64,000 bases of DNA from Camarhynchus parvulus. Lineage: Eukaryota > Chordata > Aves > Passeriformes > Thraupidae. Shown here piece by piece: positions 12,872-28,849 of this stretch. The notes below the pieces were generated by a model, which was given only the letters and a program-made list of their open reading frames with translations, ran no database searches and was not told where the DNA came from. Where the stretch lies: positions 84,836,546 through 84,900,545 of the forward strand of contig NC_044573.1 of NCBI RefSeq assembly GCF_901933205.1, in the 5' to 3' direction. A program made the position numbers and the translations under genes. Positions within the stretch are counted from its first letter, which is position 1. Each line of letters opens with the position of its first letter.

Positions 12872-15473
12872 TGGAATGAAACCTAGGAAATCTCTTTAAC
12901 TGCATTATCCTCTTCAAAATTCACTGAATGTTATTTTAAAAGGAAACACTATCTTATCTTTAAAATTCTGCTTGCAACCTAACCTGATAAAAGGCCACAA
13001 ATTCACTTTTAGAGTAAGTCAAAAGTAATTTAAAATACAGAGTAACAGTATGTCATGAGCTGTCTGCTTCCTGGAAAAGAAAATCAACAAGAACCTAAGC
13101 ATTCTGATAAATATTTTTAAATCTGCAAGTCAAAAGAGTAGACTCCTCAAAGTAATTGTAAAATCAGATCTTCAATACACAGTTCAAATTTCAAGAGTTC
13201 TCTCATTCTCCAAGAAAAGTCGAGGGTGAAAATCTGCAAAACTTTCAGTATATCTTAAAATAATTTCATTGTTTTGAAAACTTGAAAATTATTTTGGTAA
13301 TTGATTTTTTTTTAAGTTCATAGATTTCAAAATGCTAGCAATATTTTTTTATTAAAAAGAAGTAGTGTTCCATTCAATCAGATAATCTGTAAAGTAAAAT
13401 GTTTTTCTTTCACATCTTTTATTAACTGAAAGGGTATGTATTAACTCCCAGTGCAGTTATTTGGGGATAGAAATCCCAATACTGATAAAGATGATGTAGA
13501 CTTTAGGTGAAAGTAACCTAAAGATACTGTCAGCCTTAAATAAGTCTGATTTTAATACTTCTCATTCACAATCATCATGGTCCTAAAGCAACTACAGTCT
13601 TTCCAAGAGATATCAAATTAAGAAAATTCTTCCTAGCTTGCACTGCAAAAAAATTCAAGTCCAATAAAATGTAACCCATTCAATATTGCCCATACTGCCA
13701 AAAATTAAAGACTTAAAAGTTACACCTCTTTTCCTCATGCTGTGATTATCAGTGTCTGTTAGCATGTCTTTACCTTCCACACAGCTGGATATAACAAGTG
13801 TTATTTTTTTTCTGGGTAAAACTCCAAGTGTTTACTCAGACTTCTTAATCTTGAACATAACATAATTTGTCTGTCTGGGTGTGCAATTCCTCCTGTTGAT
13901 GAACTAGCAACCTGCCCAAAGACCTCTACTTAAGAGTAGTGTTTTTTCAAGTCCTAATGAATCCACACCAATCTCATTAAGTTCTGCACTACTAAAATTC
14001 TAAATTCACTGAGAAAGATAAATTGTACAGAATTAAGAGAACTTGTGCATTATTGTAGTAGATGGGCGTTTACTGGCTTTCATAGGAAAGTCTGAGTCCC
14101 ATAGAAAACACACTCTGGACAGTTTAACAGCATAGTCAGTACCAATTTTTCTACTTAAAATTAACTGAATAAAGAAAGCATGAGGATGCCGATACACTCC
14201 TCTATTTGTGGGAATTTTAACTTTTTTTAAAATACACATTTAATTTTTCTCTTCCAAAAATATACTGTTTTGCAAAGTCAACAAGACAGCACACTACTGA
14301 ATATAAATTTGAGTAGATTAAATTTTCATACATTTTCCATAATTTAAATGCTTTTCTATATTTAAAAATGCAAAGTAATTTAATAATTTCTATAAAATGT
14401 AATTATTTTAAAGTCAAAGGCCTTCTAGGAGAAATATTCACATCTAATGGCTATTTAAAATAAAATATAACAGGTCAGTTTGGAACTGAAAAAAGCTTTT
14501 TCTGTTCTGCGAGAAATCCCACTACAGTATAATCTTTCTCAATATAGTAGTTTTGCACTTTTGCCCATTTTTCCTGAATACATATCTTTACTGAGCCAAA
14601 CTGAATCCTCTTTAAGAAAAAAGTGAATTTAATTAACTTCACAAAGCAATAGTATTTACATCTCAAAAATATGCTATGAAAGCATGCAGCAAATTTATCT
14701 TTTCTGCAGGTAAACATTTTCACTTAATTATGGTAAGATAAACATTTTTTTCCTTAACTACTTTAAAGTCAAGAATACAGTCTTCCAAAAGGCTGCACGG
14801 GAAATATATGTTTTGCAATTATGAAAGTACATAAAGATCATACATTCCCTGCCATATAGCAATACATTTATTCAGCATTTCATTACACAGAAGTACAATA
14901 TAAGTAAAGTCTTTTTTTTTTTTTTTCTACAGGTAGGATGTTTCCATCCCTTACTGATTTTGCAGAAAAACAGTAAAAATATTCTGTTATAACCACTATC
15001 TTATGCATAATTAGATGACTAATTCATAGTTATGTATTAAGAATCATTACTGGAAGACAGTAGATTGAAAAGAAAATATGTAGGTAGTAAAATAACTAAC
15101 AACAACTCTCAAAATACTTACATGTAATGTCCAGTTTTTATGACAAGAAATCTTATGTTAAGATTCAACAGTGATTAAGTATCAAGGTGCAACATCAAAA
15201 ATTCACTATTAACTTAATTAGCAATGTGGAATTTTGATTACATTTTTCTGTACTTCATTAAAAATGTATTTAAAACTACAAAATTTTAAGTAGACCTATT
15301 ACTCTGAGTGGACATTTTCACACATGCTACTTTTCTCCTCTCTAGTGCCCAGCGTATTTTTGTAACAACTCCACTCTGTTCCTTTTTGTGTTTAAATGAA
15401 CATACAGACTTGCATGTGTTCATGCATTTCTGCAAATATATATAAAATATTTTTAAGACAAATCCAAAATTCA

Positions 15474-17583
<2,110 letters not shown>

Positions 17584-19984
17584 TTAAATACATTTTAATA
17601 TCAACATTCTCAAATAAATGTAAATATTGCCAAGTGACTATATTTCCAGATCCAAACAAAAAAAATCAGGTGCTCTATCAATATTGTATTCATAAAAAAA
17701 ACCTTATACTCTAGGGAAAAGGTCTATTATTCAATTTGCCCACCTTTTAAGGAATACAAAACAATAAATTCTTTTACAGTATGAGTTCAATGAATATATG
17801 GATATATATTTTATCTAAGGAAATATATATCACTTTTTATACATCAATCAAAAATATATACCATTCTTTCAGGCAACAGAACTTAATGAATAATTTCAAC
17901 ATTGCTATATTCACTCAAATGAGAGAATAAGCAATTTGGAAATTTTTCAACACACATATCCAGGAAATATTAATTTCAATCAATGGCAGAAATTCATTAA
18001 ATATTCCTAATCCTGTTGAAATTTCCTCTAAAACATTACATTAAGCTATAAATTGTTTAGGACTGAAATTTGACTATTACACTTGCAACACTGAAATGTA
18101 TCCCTTTGGAATTACTTATGCTGCCCAATTGTTATGAAGATTTTCAAAGACTGTATACACTTATGGTCTATATCACAGACAGTTTTCTTAAACAGTATTT
18201 AAGTATCTGGCTCCATTTATTATTTGCAACATTCTTTGTTCCCCGTCATAATTAACTGGTTCTGTTGTTTGTTTTCTTGCACTTTTAAAATTTGTATTTG
18301 ATAGTCCCGTGTCACAAACAAAGTGAACTCAACAAAGCAGAGTTCTCAGTTTAGTCTCTGTAAGTTATTGAGTCCTAAACACCAGGGGATTGCTATATGG
18401 CACTCAGGAGGCTCAATGCTCGAAACTGTGCTGGGAAGAGCCGCATATAATACCATATAATTCACTATCACAAGCTTATTCCCACCCTTCATGGACTAGT
18501 ATTTTCTTAGTTTCTCAGAGAATCTCACAAACCCTAACTATATTGTTTATTGACATTATTATTTGCTTCTATACTTCTTTTCATTATTTCAGGAAATTTT
18601 AATAGGACTGGTTTTTTTTTTTGTTAAGTTTTTAGTATTATGCTTCAAATCTAGAAAAGCTTTCAAAACTGCTTTTCCTGTCACTTTGTTCTTGAGCTGT
18701 TAAATGAGAAAACTCAGAAAGGCAGGGAAAATGTTGGCCTTTTACTTCCATAATTTATGCAAAATGCATAAAATTCTTGAAGAGTAAGGTAAGTTTCTAC
18801 AATTGTCTTTATTTTATACTTGTCATAATCTTCAGAACATTCTTAAAGCCCTCAGAAAAAGAGACCAAGCAGTTTTTGAAAAAAAAATGTCAAATTAATA
18901 AAATTTAGTTTATTTTATTGGTAAAGAAAATATTACTCATTAATCTCATATTTTAATGCCATAAACACATATTTTTAATGGCATTTTCTCCTATTTTCTA
19001 GAATGAGGATCTCTTTGTTTCTTTTTCTTGGGAAAAAAACCTAAGCTATTATGTAGCAGTGATAAACAGAAATTGAGAAGTAAAGTATTTAAAAATCATA
19101 TTGGATGAAGACCATGCCACAAGGTAATGATGCGTGAAGCAACATGAAAACCAACATTTCCCTGAAGTTTGCTACTATCAAGGCACATAAGGAGAATTAC
19201 AAAACTGTGCACATACAAAAACATAGAGTGAAATTAAATGTATAATTACTGTCTGTCTCCAACAGCAATTTATAATTTAAAATACCTGAACATCCCCCTC
19301 AGAAAGAAAAAAGAGGATGGAGGGAGATGAACAGGAGGAATATAAATAATTTTATGTCTAATGAAGTAAGGTAAGGATTGTATGTTTAGATTGGGTTTTG
19401 ATCATTGTAGAAATACTTTTAAAATTTTATCAATGTATACATAAAACATCACACACTAAGCTATACACTCATGATGATTCAATTTATTTCAATATTATTC
19501 TACAAATGTATTTCAGGAGGTTGGAGGATTTTTTTCCTAAAGCTCTGGAAATAGCTTGTATCTAAGGATCTAAGGGCAATTAATGTGAACTTGATATGTT
19601 TTACACAGTGGGTATAATCTTCTGAAATATCTGAAGGCAAACTAAAGTATACAAAATAAATGTGCTGAAAACAACATAATAAAAACAAAGAAGAAACATA
19701 GCAAAAAAGTTCACATTAAAGAGCAAGGCACAAAGTACTCCAAAGCTCCTTATGGATCTAAAGAAGCATCTCAGGAGAGGGGATGCATCTGGATCACAGT
19801 CTACAATAAAACTGTTCTCACATCCAAACTGCTGAGTCTCTCCATTGATTAAGCTTGACAGTTTCCCATTTAAAAAGGGGACATCCTTTTGAAGATGTCT
19901 TATAGCTTGTTTGATATGTGATTTCAAAGAAAATTCCTAGTTCATTTAATATCCACTAGTTAATGATGAAAGGTTTTAATTGAG

Positions 19985-20026
19985 TTTGGGGAGTTTTGTT
20001 GTTTTTTTGTTGTTTTTTTTTTTTTC
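19985..20026. repeat. T/G-rich low-complexity tract
   Basis: About 40 bp of T runs broken by G (TTTGGGGAG, then TTTTGTTG and poly T). Simple sequence inside a CSMD3 intron. Confidence 0.7.
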
Positions 20027-21983
20027 CTCATCTCTACCTCCATAGTCACTGAGCAAATCTGTGGGCACCAGAAGTCTTGTGTTTTGCTTTGTTACTTCTC
20101 TCTGTAAACTTCAAATACAAGGAAGAAATCTGCTTCCTCATTTTTCTTTTTCTATTTTAAATTTTAACTCCATCCAAAAATAATTTGTGGGTTTGTAGAG
20201 AAGGCTAGAATTTGACAGGAAGAAAATATTTAAAAAAAGAAAATACTAACATAAAAATTTTAATTTAATTTTCAAAATCTGTTTTGGAAATTTAAAAGCC
20301 ATTTATTTTACAAGCGTTGGTGAAATTGTGGGAAATGGCTGCATTTTCACATTACCATACATACCATATGATATTTAAGCAGAGCTGAAATAGTATTACT
20401 TAAATACATTTCAGATTTCATTTAAACAATCTACTGGTTTGCAATCTCACATAAATATAAAATGTGATATTGACCTCAAAATTGTATTGATTACATTCTC
20501 ATTACTCTAGCCAAGTCTGACTTGCCATTTCTCCCCCAAAATTAATCTAAATATCCATTGAATTGTTTTAAAATCACTGAAAATTATCTCCCTACTTCCT
20601 GAAATGAACACAGTAGAAGCATAGCAGGAGGAGAGAAAGAAAAGGTTAAGATTTCAATACCTCTTTGTTTGCTTTATTATATTAGAATGAATGCCATTAT
20701 TATGCTGAAAACAGTGAAACCCTTTTCAAAGAACTTGTCATCACTGAATCAGTTGGGTCTCAGGCTGTCTGGAAAATAAACCCTCTGCCTTTCCATCAAT
20801 CCCACTTATAACATGTCTTTCAGTAGACTGAAAAAGATTTTGAATAATGTGCATTTTCACATGTTTTAGTTCAGATTAATATTCACAGTTGTCATTCTCC
20901 TGACAAGAACAATAGCTCCTTCTGGTGTTTATACTTGCTGCTTAGAAAAGAAAAAAAAACAACATTGCCTTTTTTTACTCTCCAGAGTACTTTTATTACA
21001 TTGGAGAAATGCAAGCAGCAGGAAATATTATTTCCCCTTCTCCTGTGGAAGAGCTTGATTTGTCATTTCAGAGAAATAAAGACCAAATTCCAGCCAAAAT
21101 TTCTATTTAAATGTCCTTCTAGATTTAGACAGTTAACTTTAAGATAGATATGTTTTAAATAGATATTAACAAACCTTTAAGTACATTAAAAACATTTGCT
21201 TTGCATAATGAGTTTTTCAGATAGTAAGTAAGGTTTAGGTGAAAAACAAACTGTTATCATTTCTCTCAAATAATATTCAGAACTGGAGGCCCAAAGCATG
21301 CACACAATTAATGTGATCAAAGTACACAACATGTTTTATTTATGTTATATGGTGTTGCTTGTTGAGCACCTTATGTATTCATTTATCCTCATGAACAGTA
21401 AGCTACACTTGGTGAAATGAAAATACTATAAGAGGCTGGGATAAAGGAGGTAGGGGAATAGCTTTACTCTGCCAGTTTAGTAAGCACAAACAATGCTCAT
21501 AAGTGAGCTCCAGGCATTTAAGATACCTTTAACTCACATTCATTCCTGAGTCTGTGTTCAAAATATAGTTAATTGTGGTTTGCAAAGGTCTTTGGCATTT
21601 GATTCCCTTGGATATCTTAAAATGTACCTTGAGCTTTAAGGTTCTTTTAGGTTTTCCCTCTTGGTATTTTTATGCATTGCTGGGAAATTTGTGGTTGAGC
21701 TCTTTGGATTCACGCTTTTGGATCTTTGAACCAGTTTCACCAAAACTACTTTAGTTAGCTTCCTCTTTCAATTTACAGACTACCTCCTAGAGGTGAAAAG
21801 AAGTAATTTTCTTCCTTACCCTCTCTGAGCTTATCAGTGCTCTTCAACCTGCTACTGTTTCTTAACAATTGCTCATATACCACTGATTTGGACCACAATT
21901 AGATGAGAGCGTGTTTGGCCAACAATGTATCATGAACACATAAAAGCTGTATGAAATGTATAGATTCATGTATGACATTTACA

Positions 21984-22040
21984 GATTCACAGAATAAAGA
22001 AGATTGGAAGAGCACATCATCTAGTCGATTTGAAGCAAGT
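21984..22040 (-). mobile_element. Probable CR1 3'-end remnant, minus strand
   Basis: 'GATTCACAGAATAAAGAAGA' and 'TTGGAAGAGCACATCATCTA' resemble the reverse complement of a CR1 terminus (compare 'TCACAGAATCA...GGTTGGAAGAGACCT...'). It is short and diverged, so the call is tentative. It lies about 130 bp past the donor of the CSMD3 exon at 22174. Confidence 0.5.
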
Positions 22041-22172
22041 CCAATTGGAAGAGAGGGCTCAGAGATCTGCTTGGGTGAGTTCTGAATGCCTTCCTGCATG
22101 GAGATTCTACAATCTCTTTCACAAACTTCAATGTTTTACTATCCTCATAGTAAAAATCATGAAATGGACCTA

Positions 22173-22313
<141 letters not shown>

Positions 22314-22732
22314 TTACATTTCCCATACATAAACTTCCATTGCCTGAATGCAACCATATTTTGACATTTTTTCTTGAACCAGTGGAAATTGTTACCAAAA
22401 AGAATCCTCACATAATTGATTTATTTATGTATTATTTATTTTAATTTGTTATGATAAAAAAAAGTTTTTCTTCTGTGGGAAATGATTGATTTCCAACAGT
22501 CAGTCATTCTTTTTATGAACACACTAGAATTCAGAGTTTTCCTCAAACAGGAAAAAGAATCATTTCATGAAATCACCCTCTGAAATCTTCACAACACATC
22601 ACTGTAAGGTTAAGAAATATAAGAGAAAATAAAATCTTCATAATAAAATCTGTCCATAATAAGATTTAAAATAAACAAAAGGCAAGAACCCAACTGTGAT
22701 ACTGTAGAACTGTATAGCAGGAATATTTTTAT

Positions 22733-22850
22733 GAATCTCAAAATCATTTAGATTGGAAAAGACCTCCAAGATCATTGAGTCCAACTTTTGAGCAATCCCT
22801 ACCTCAGCTGAAGATAATCTCAAAAACCATACAAGACATCCCATTGAACG
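22733..22850 (-). mobile_element. CR1 LINE 3'-end fragment, minus strand
   Basis: Reverse complement of the CR1 terminus: 'AATCATTTAGATTGGAAAAG', 'ACCTCCAAGATCATTGAGTC' and 'CAACTTTTGAG'. Only about 120 bp of the 3' end is present, a typical heavily 5'-truncated CR1 insertion. It is in the same orientation as CSMD3. Confidence 0.82.
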
Positions 22851-23267
22851 ATGCATTTTTTAGCCAGCTTAATATGTGTTCATGCAAATGAGGCTCAAAT
22901 CTCTATTTTTTGTTTTCAGGTAAGAAGAGAAAGACAAGGTATCTTATACTATTCCATTCTTTTTTCCCTCCATTTCATTTCTTCATCCAGACTCTCAGAT
23001 AATTAAATGATACTATGTATATAGATGTCCAGACTTATGGTACTCTCAAAATTCAAAACAATTTGAACATTGTGTCCCCCTTTTTCCTACTACACTCCGG
23101 AAATGGTAATTAAGGAAAATGTGAAGTTAAAAGTTATTTATCATAGATAAATGATATAAAGCAGAAGACCAAATATTCAGAAAACCTGAAGACACATGTG
23201 CTTTTTATCCTGTACACATAGACATATGGTGTTTCCAGCTGAAAAAAGGAAGAACTGACATAAAGTC

Positions 23268-24266
23268 TGTCATGGGTTTGCATTATCAGATTTTGGTAGC
23301 AGGGACAAGGGGAGGGAGGAGGAAAACTACAGGGGTAGCTTCTATGAGAAGCTGCCAGAAGATTCCTCCATGTACAGCAAAGCCAATCTCTGGCAGCTCC
23401 AAAATGGACCCACTGGTGGTGACTCAAGGCTGAGCCAATTAGAAATGGTGATAATATCTATGGGATAACTGACTAACTGACTGAAAAAAAGAAGTGATTG
23501 TGCAGTTGTAATTGCAGCCAGAGAAAAGCAGGGTTAGAATGTGTGAAAGGAACAGCTCTGCAGACACCAGGATCAGTGCGGAAGGATGGGGAAGAGGTGC
23601 TCCAGGCACTGGAGCCAGGATTCCCCTGCAGCCCATGGTGAGGCAGCTGTGCTCCTGCTGCCCACGGAGAACCACAGAGGCGCAGATACAGGGTCCTGCA
23701 AACCTGTGGAGAAAGGAGCCCATGCTGGAGCAGGTTTGCTGGTGGGACTTGTGTCCCTGTAAAGGACCTACACTGGAGCAGCCTGTCTTTGCAGGACTGC
23801 ACCCCATACTGCAGCAGCTTGGGGAGGACTGCTGCCTATGGGATATATTCACATTGGAGAAGTTAATGGAGAATTATCTCCCATGAGAAGAACAACATGC
23901 TGGAGCAGCTTCCTCCCTGAGTAGCAGCAACAACATGTGATGAACTAACTGAACATAATCTCACTCCCATCACCCTGTGCATCTGGGGGAGAAGGTAGAG
24001 CTGGGAAGGGGGGAAGGGTGGGAGAACGTCTTTATAAGGTCTTTCTTTATTTCATATTATTCTCCTCTGATTTTGTTAGTATAAATGCAATATCCCTAAT
24101 TCCAGTCTGTTTTGCCCATGATAGTATTTGTTGAGTGATCTTTCCCAGTTCTTATCTCAATTAATGAACTCTTGGTTGTATTTTCTCTCCCCCATCCAGT
24201 TGTGGAGAGGGGTAATGGAGAGGCTTTGGTGGGCGCCTGGGGCCCAGCTGGGGCTAACCCACTACA
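23268..24266 (+). mobile_element. ERVL-type solo LTR (about 1 kb)
   Basis: Starts TGTCATGGGTTTGCATTATC and ends with the family-typical 'GGGGCTAACCCACTACA'. Diagnostic internal blocks: 'TTTTGGTAGCAGGGACAAGG', 'GCTTCTATGAGAAGCTGCCA', 'GCAGACACCAGGATCAGTG', the repeated 'CTGGAGCAG' motifs between about 23720 and 23920, and 'TCTGTTTTGCCCATGA' near the 3' end. These match my memory of a common avian ERVL LTR. The adenine-rich signal near 24082 (AGTATAAATG) looks like a decayed AATAAA. No internal retroviral sequence adjoins, so it is a solo LTR. I could not see a convincing target duplication. Several ORFs across it are chance. It is antisense to CSMD3. Confidence 0.85.
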
Positions 24267-27200
24267 GCTGTATGCCTCCAGTCTTTCTGTTTCCTCCACA
24301 AAAAACAGAACTAGTAGAAATTTGTGGATCATATTTTCCATTTTAGAAGATTTTTGGGAAATTTCTAAGAAAAGGACAGAGCATTCTTCCTGAATTTAAA
24401 ACAAAACAAAACAAAGTTAATTGGAATATTTTAGCTCCACAAAATAAATTACATAAATCTGAGTGGATTACAGATGACAGCATTACAGCTGAAAGGTGAT
24501 GAGAGCTTAGATGTAAAAAGCAGCTGATTTTCCCACACAGTGATATGCTTTCAAATTTAATATAGCAACAAAAGGAGTGGTGACAAATAGGATACATACA
24601 ATCAGATTTTAAGAGCTATAAATCTTCATGTCTGATTTGGCAGCTTCAGGGACAATTCATTTATATAGAAATTCAAAGATTTACAAGAGACAATTTAATG
24701 AGCTAAAAAACTGTATTACAGCACTATAAAAAGACAACTGAGACAATGCGCTATTATGGACCATAGATCTTGACCTGAGCACAGGTCAGGTCTTCTGTAG
24801 AGAAGCAGAGAAGTTGCAATGATTACAGTATATTTCAACACATGCTTTTTTTTTTTAATCTAGAATGTTTTAAGAATACAGGAATCACCTCTTTATCCAC
24901 ATCTTTTTAACACTACTCATTGCCCTGCATACTTGTTCTGTACACTACATCAAGAAAGATTATGATAATATCAAAAATTTCTTTGAAGACACAACTGAAA
25001 ATATAAGGTCTTAATTAAAAAAATATTTCCTTCTAAATACAAAAGCCAAACATGAGTGAAAATTCAGTTCCTCTGGACTTTTGTCCATGTATGGCACATG
25101 GAATTCACCGTCTCTACACCAGAGCTCAATCCTGCTAATTTCACTAATATTACTTAGATTAATAAAGTTTTTTGTGTTTGAATAAAGGCTTTCAGAGAAA
25201 CTTTCAGAGAAAGCATATACTAGTGAGTATTCATATATTTTATTCTGAAAGTTTAGTCTTGTAGTTGCTTGAAAAGTGTCAGCACTGAAATGCAGTTATA
25301 GTGAAAAACCTGGTCTCGCTACAAAAGCAGCCCACTTCTACACTGATGTTTCTTAAAATAAATTCTCTCCCCACTAATATTTCGTCCTCTGTTTAAAAAA
25401 AAAAAAAAATATTTACTACTTTTAGCAGAGAACTGTAGCTATGTTAGTGGACATGAGATTCAGTTTGGACTATGAATCACCAAAACACAAACATAAGCAA
25501 AACAACTGATATGGTTATTCGACTTACTCACTTTACTAAACATGAACCATGTGGTAACAGCTGTAATACAAGGTGGAGAATGCTACCTTTGCTGCTGTGT
25601 TTTCAGGACATCACACATCACATAGGAGTGAAGCCAATGTACAGATCTATGTATATACAAAATGCTTAAGTACTTTGGGACATCAGTAAATGCTGAATGA
25701 AACCTTAGTCATAGCACAGAATGAAATGATCTTCCCAATGGATGATAACCTTTGCAAAAATTTCTTCTCAGCCACTACTTTACTCTCACAAGGTGTCAAC
25801 ACACTCTCACACCAATATCAGGGCATGGTGGTTCAGCCTCTTGCTTATCCAGAGAAATACTATCTCTGATTAGGACAGGCATCCTATGTCTGGAACTCAG
25901 CACATCTTCCTGGATGTCTACAGGCCTTGTTAAACATGGCACAGATTTTAGCTTCTATTTTCCCCAGTGAACTGTCAAGTGTACTTTTAACAGATGGTGT
26001 TTGCATGACATGCTGTCATGACAAAATAAATACAATTCCCTGTAAAACAAACCTGCCTGACTTTATCTTTCCAGATGGGAAAAAAAAAAAAGAATAAATC
26101 TCTCAAATTAGTAAACCAATTTATTGCCTCTACTGGTTCAGAGCCACCAGGGACTTCAGCTCACTTAATTATATACTTTTACATATTAGTATGCTTAATA
26201 CCTGCACCTGCAAGTATTTTGGAATTTAACTAAAAATTAGGTATTAAGATGTATTTTAGCTCTAACATTTATCATTCAGACTGAAAAGAGATGAAAAGGT
26301 GCTCAAACAAATTCCTGTCAGAGACCTTTATCTTCCTCTGTTACAATCTTGCCAGGTTTCTACTTTATCCACTACTATAAAGTATTGTCCACTGCTACTG
26401 AGATATATGTGAGGAGCAAGTATAATTGATTTGAGTATCCCACTTTCAAAATACATTTAAATCTTGCAGCGTCTGCAAGCATTTTCCAGATACATCATTT
26501 CTATGCATCCAGTCACATGCCCAATATTTCACTGGTTTATTTTGAAGAAAAAAACTTCTGTGTGCTCTTGAAAGACCCATGTCTAGTTTGTACTCTTTCT
26601 GCACTGCATAAAGTTTCATTTACCTAGGGTGTTAAAAGGCGTTTCATGCTTTTTGCATCTTTCTTCTGTTTTTTTTTCCATCTTTTTCACATCAAACTTG
26701 AATTATTTCTCTTATATTCAAAGTTAATTTACAGACTGAATGTATTTTTACTATCATTTCAATTTACATTTTAGAATTTAAAAATTTCATAACAATGGTG
26801 TCAATGAAAATGGAAAGTAATATTCTATTTAAAGTTTGCAAAACTTATAAATAAATGTAAAGTAAATGTAAAAGTAAATGTAAAGTAAATAACAATGTTC
26901 CTCTGAAATGCAAATATAAACTAAACATGTATAACCTCGTAATTAGGACAAATAAATTTAGGACCAGTCTCTCCCAATATATTCTTAGTACATTCTCAGT
27001 ATACCCTCTCTGTTTTAAAAAAAAGTTAAAGAGGATATAATCCTGGCTAATATCAAAGTAAGACATCACTTTACATAGACAGTCCTTCATACTGCATCCC
27101 AGTTCTTCAAGGAACAATCAGCTAGAGGAAACGGTGCGTATTCCATGAGACTAAAGTTAAAAAAGTATTTGAAGTCCCAGGGCAGGGAGAAAAGTGAGGA

Positions 27201-28040
27201 AATATTCTAGTCAGGTTTGGGGTTTTTTGCTTCTTTTCCTAACAGCAGGTTTGAGAACATCAAAGATGCTTCAACCACCACACAGGTCTGTAGTACAGAG
27301 ACAGAGCACTCTCAGTGGATATGACTTAACTCTGGAACTTCTCAACAAGTCAGGCTATTATATACTGCAAAAATAACACATTCTCAAGTCTTTTTGCAGA
27401 AATAATTGAAGAGTAGCTGTGAGTTCATTAACGTGATAGACAGATTTACTTCTGTATACAACCTCTAGGGCTAAGACTAGAGATTCAAATTTCTACTTGA
27501 TAAATATAAAATCTTTTCTTTCTTCACTGATTGAGAATGAATCAACAAGATTTCTTCAATTTTCTCAATTGGGATCATAAAAACTACAGTTTCCACAGCT
27601 TTGGAGGTCATCTTCATTGTTTTACTTGATATATGACACAGGAAATTCAGAATTCCTTTAAAATGTTTCACATGCTCTGATTCTAATGCAATAGTAATAA
27701 GAAAGACTGGCAATAACTATACACATAAATCAGATTTTAAAATATTGTAATCATAATAATAAACAATTACCACATACATTAACATCCTAATTTAGTTCAG
27801 CATATGGGAAGTGCTTAATCAAGGAGCAGCATTAGGCAGGAGGAAGGGCTGGTTAAACAGATGTTTCACGCAGCAATACAAGGTATTTGAAATCTCCCTT
27901 GTTATAATATCAGTCCTACTCCAGACATACTCCATCTTCTGCTTTAGATGCACTTGGAATCTGAAAAGGCACTAATGAACTACTCAGGCCTGTGTAAATT
28001 ATGTGATACTTCAAAGGCCATGACTTCAAAACAAAGTATA
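24267..28040. other. AT-rich intronic DNA between two LTRs
   Basis: No gene, RNA gene or named repeat recognised except the small tandem repeat at 26851-26892 and a poly(A) run near 25396-25410. ORFs are short and show no domain. Confidence 0.6.
26851..26892. repeat. Short tandem repeat of GTAAATGTAAA units
   Basis: About four imperfect copies of an 11-12 bp unit (GTAAATGTAAA with or without an extra A) in a row. Small minisatellite. Confidence 0.75.
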
Positions 28041-28812
28041 TGTGGGAAGCTTGTCCTGGAGCAGACTGGCCAGACACTGGCCACACAGCCACACTGTGGA
28101 CAACTAACATCAAGCTTCAAGAAATAAGAAGCCACAACTGATGACATCCAGGCAGTTTATGGTGAGGAGCAAAAGACATTGGGACTAATTGGGAGTGGCC
28201 ATGCAGATCAATAGCCTGTGATTGCCCAGAAGGTTTCTAGAACATTCTATGAGAGACTATGTGTATGTCTGTCAGCCCTACTTCAGGGTCTTCTGAAGTA
28301 GCATCTTCATGTTTTGTTTTGCACCCTTGCTTGTGCCCTTTTATTTATTTAATCAATATCTTCAGTTTTGGCACTTCAGCTGTACCCATCTGTGGTAGCC
28401 TGTTATTTTACAGTTCGTTCTTTTGTAATAGGTTTTAAATATTCCTTGTTATAAGTTTGTAATGGTTTGTTCCATGCAATCCATTTGGTTGCCCTGATGC
28501 TTCAGTGCTAAGTTTTTTACCCCAAGATTTTCCTGCCAAGTGCATGTCAATCCTCCTGTCAGTCTCCTTGTACCTCCCTTGTTCCCTTGTCTTACCCTTG
28601 TCTATCAAAGATAGCACACCCGTTTTGCTCTGGAATGTTCCCTGTCCTTCACCCCTTCCTCGAAGTAAGATTGGATTGTAAGGTTTGCTCCTTCCCCTTG
28701 TTGGCTTCTACTGGATAATCCTTATCCTGCACCCTAATGCCCCCCTACTGGTGAAAGATTGCGTCCTCCCTTATTCCCTCCCTTCCTTAAAAGCAGTTCT
28801 TTTGCCCTCAGT

Positions 28813-28820
28813 TGACGTCA
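28813..28820. promoter_or_regulatory. Consensus CRE (TGACGTCA) in the LTR
   Basis: Perfect 8-bp palindromic CREB/ATF site, 20 bp after the TATA-like TTAAAAG and 24 bp before AATAAA of the LTR at 28041-29261. It contains a CpG that has not decayed. Confidence 0.6.
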
Positions 28821-28843
28821 CTTGTCCCTGACTCCCCTGGGGA

Positions 28844-28849
28844 AATAAA
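28844..28849 (+). terminator. Polyadenylation signal AATAAA of the LTR
   Basis: AATAAA in plus orientation, followed by a T/C-rich downstream region. It is antisense to CSMD3, so it should not truncate the host transcript. Confidence 0.55.

Noticed and set aside
12680..12886. 68-codon plus ORF ending in a Phe/Gly/Leu-rich run
   Set aside because: It is the translation of a G/T low-complexity tract.
23439..23886. Several overlapping ORFs of 109-137 codons
   Set aside because: They lie in the repeated CTGGAGCAG region of an ERVL-type LTR and exist in three frames at once.
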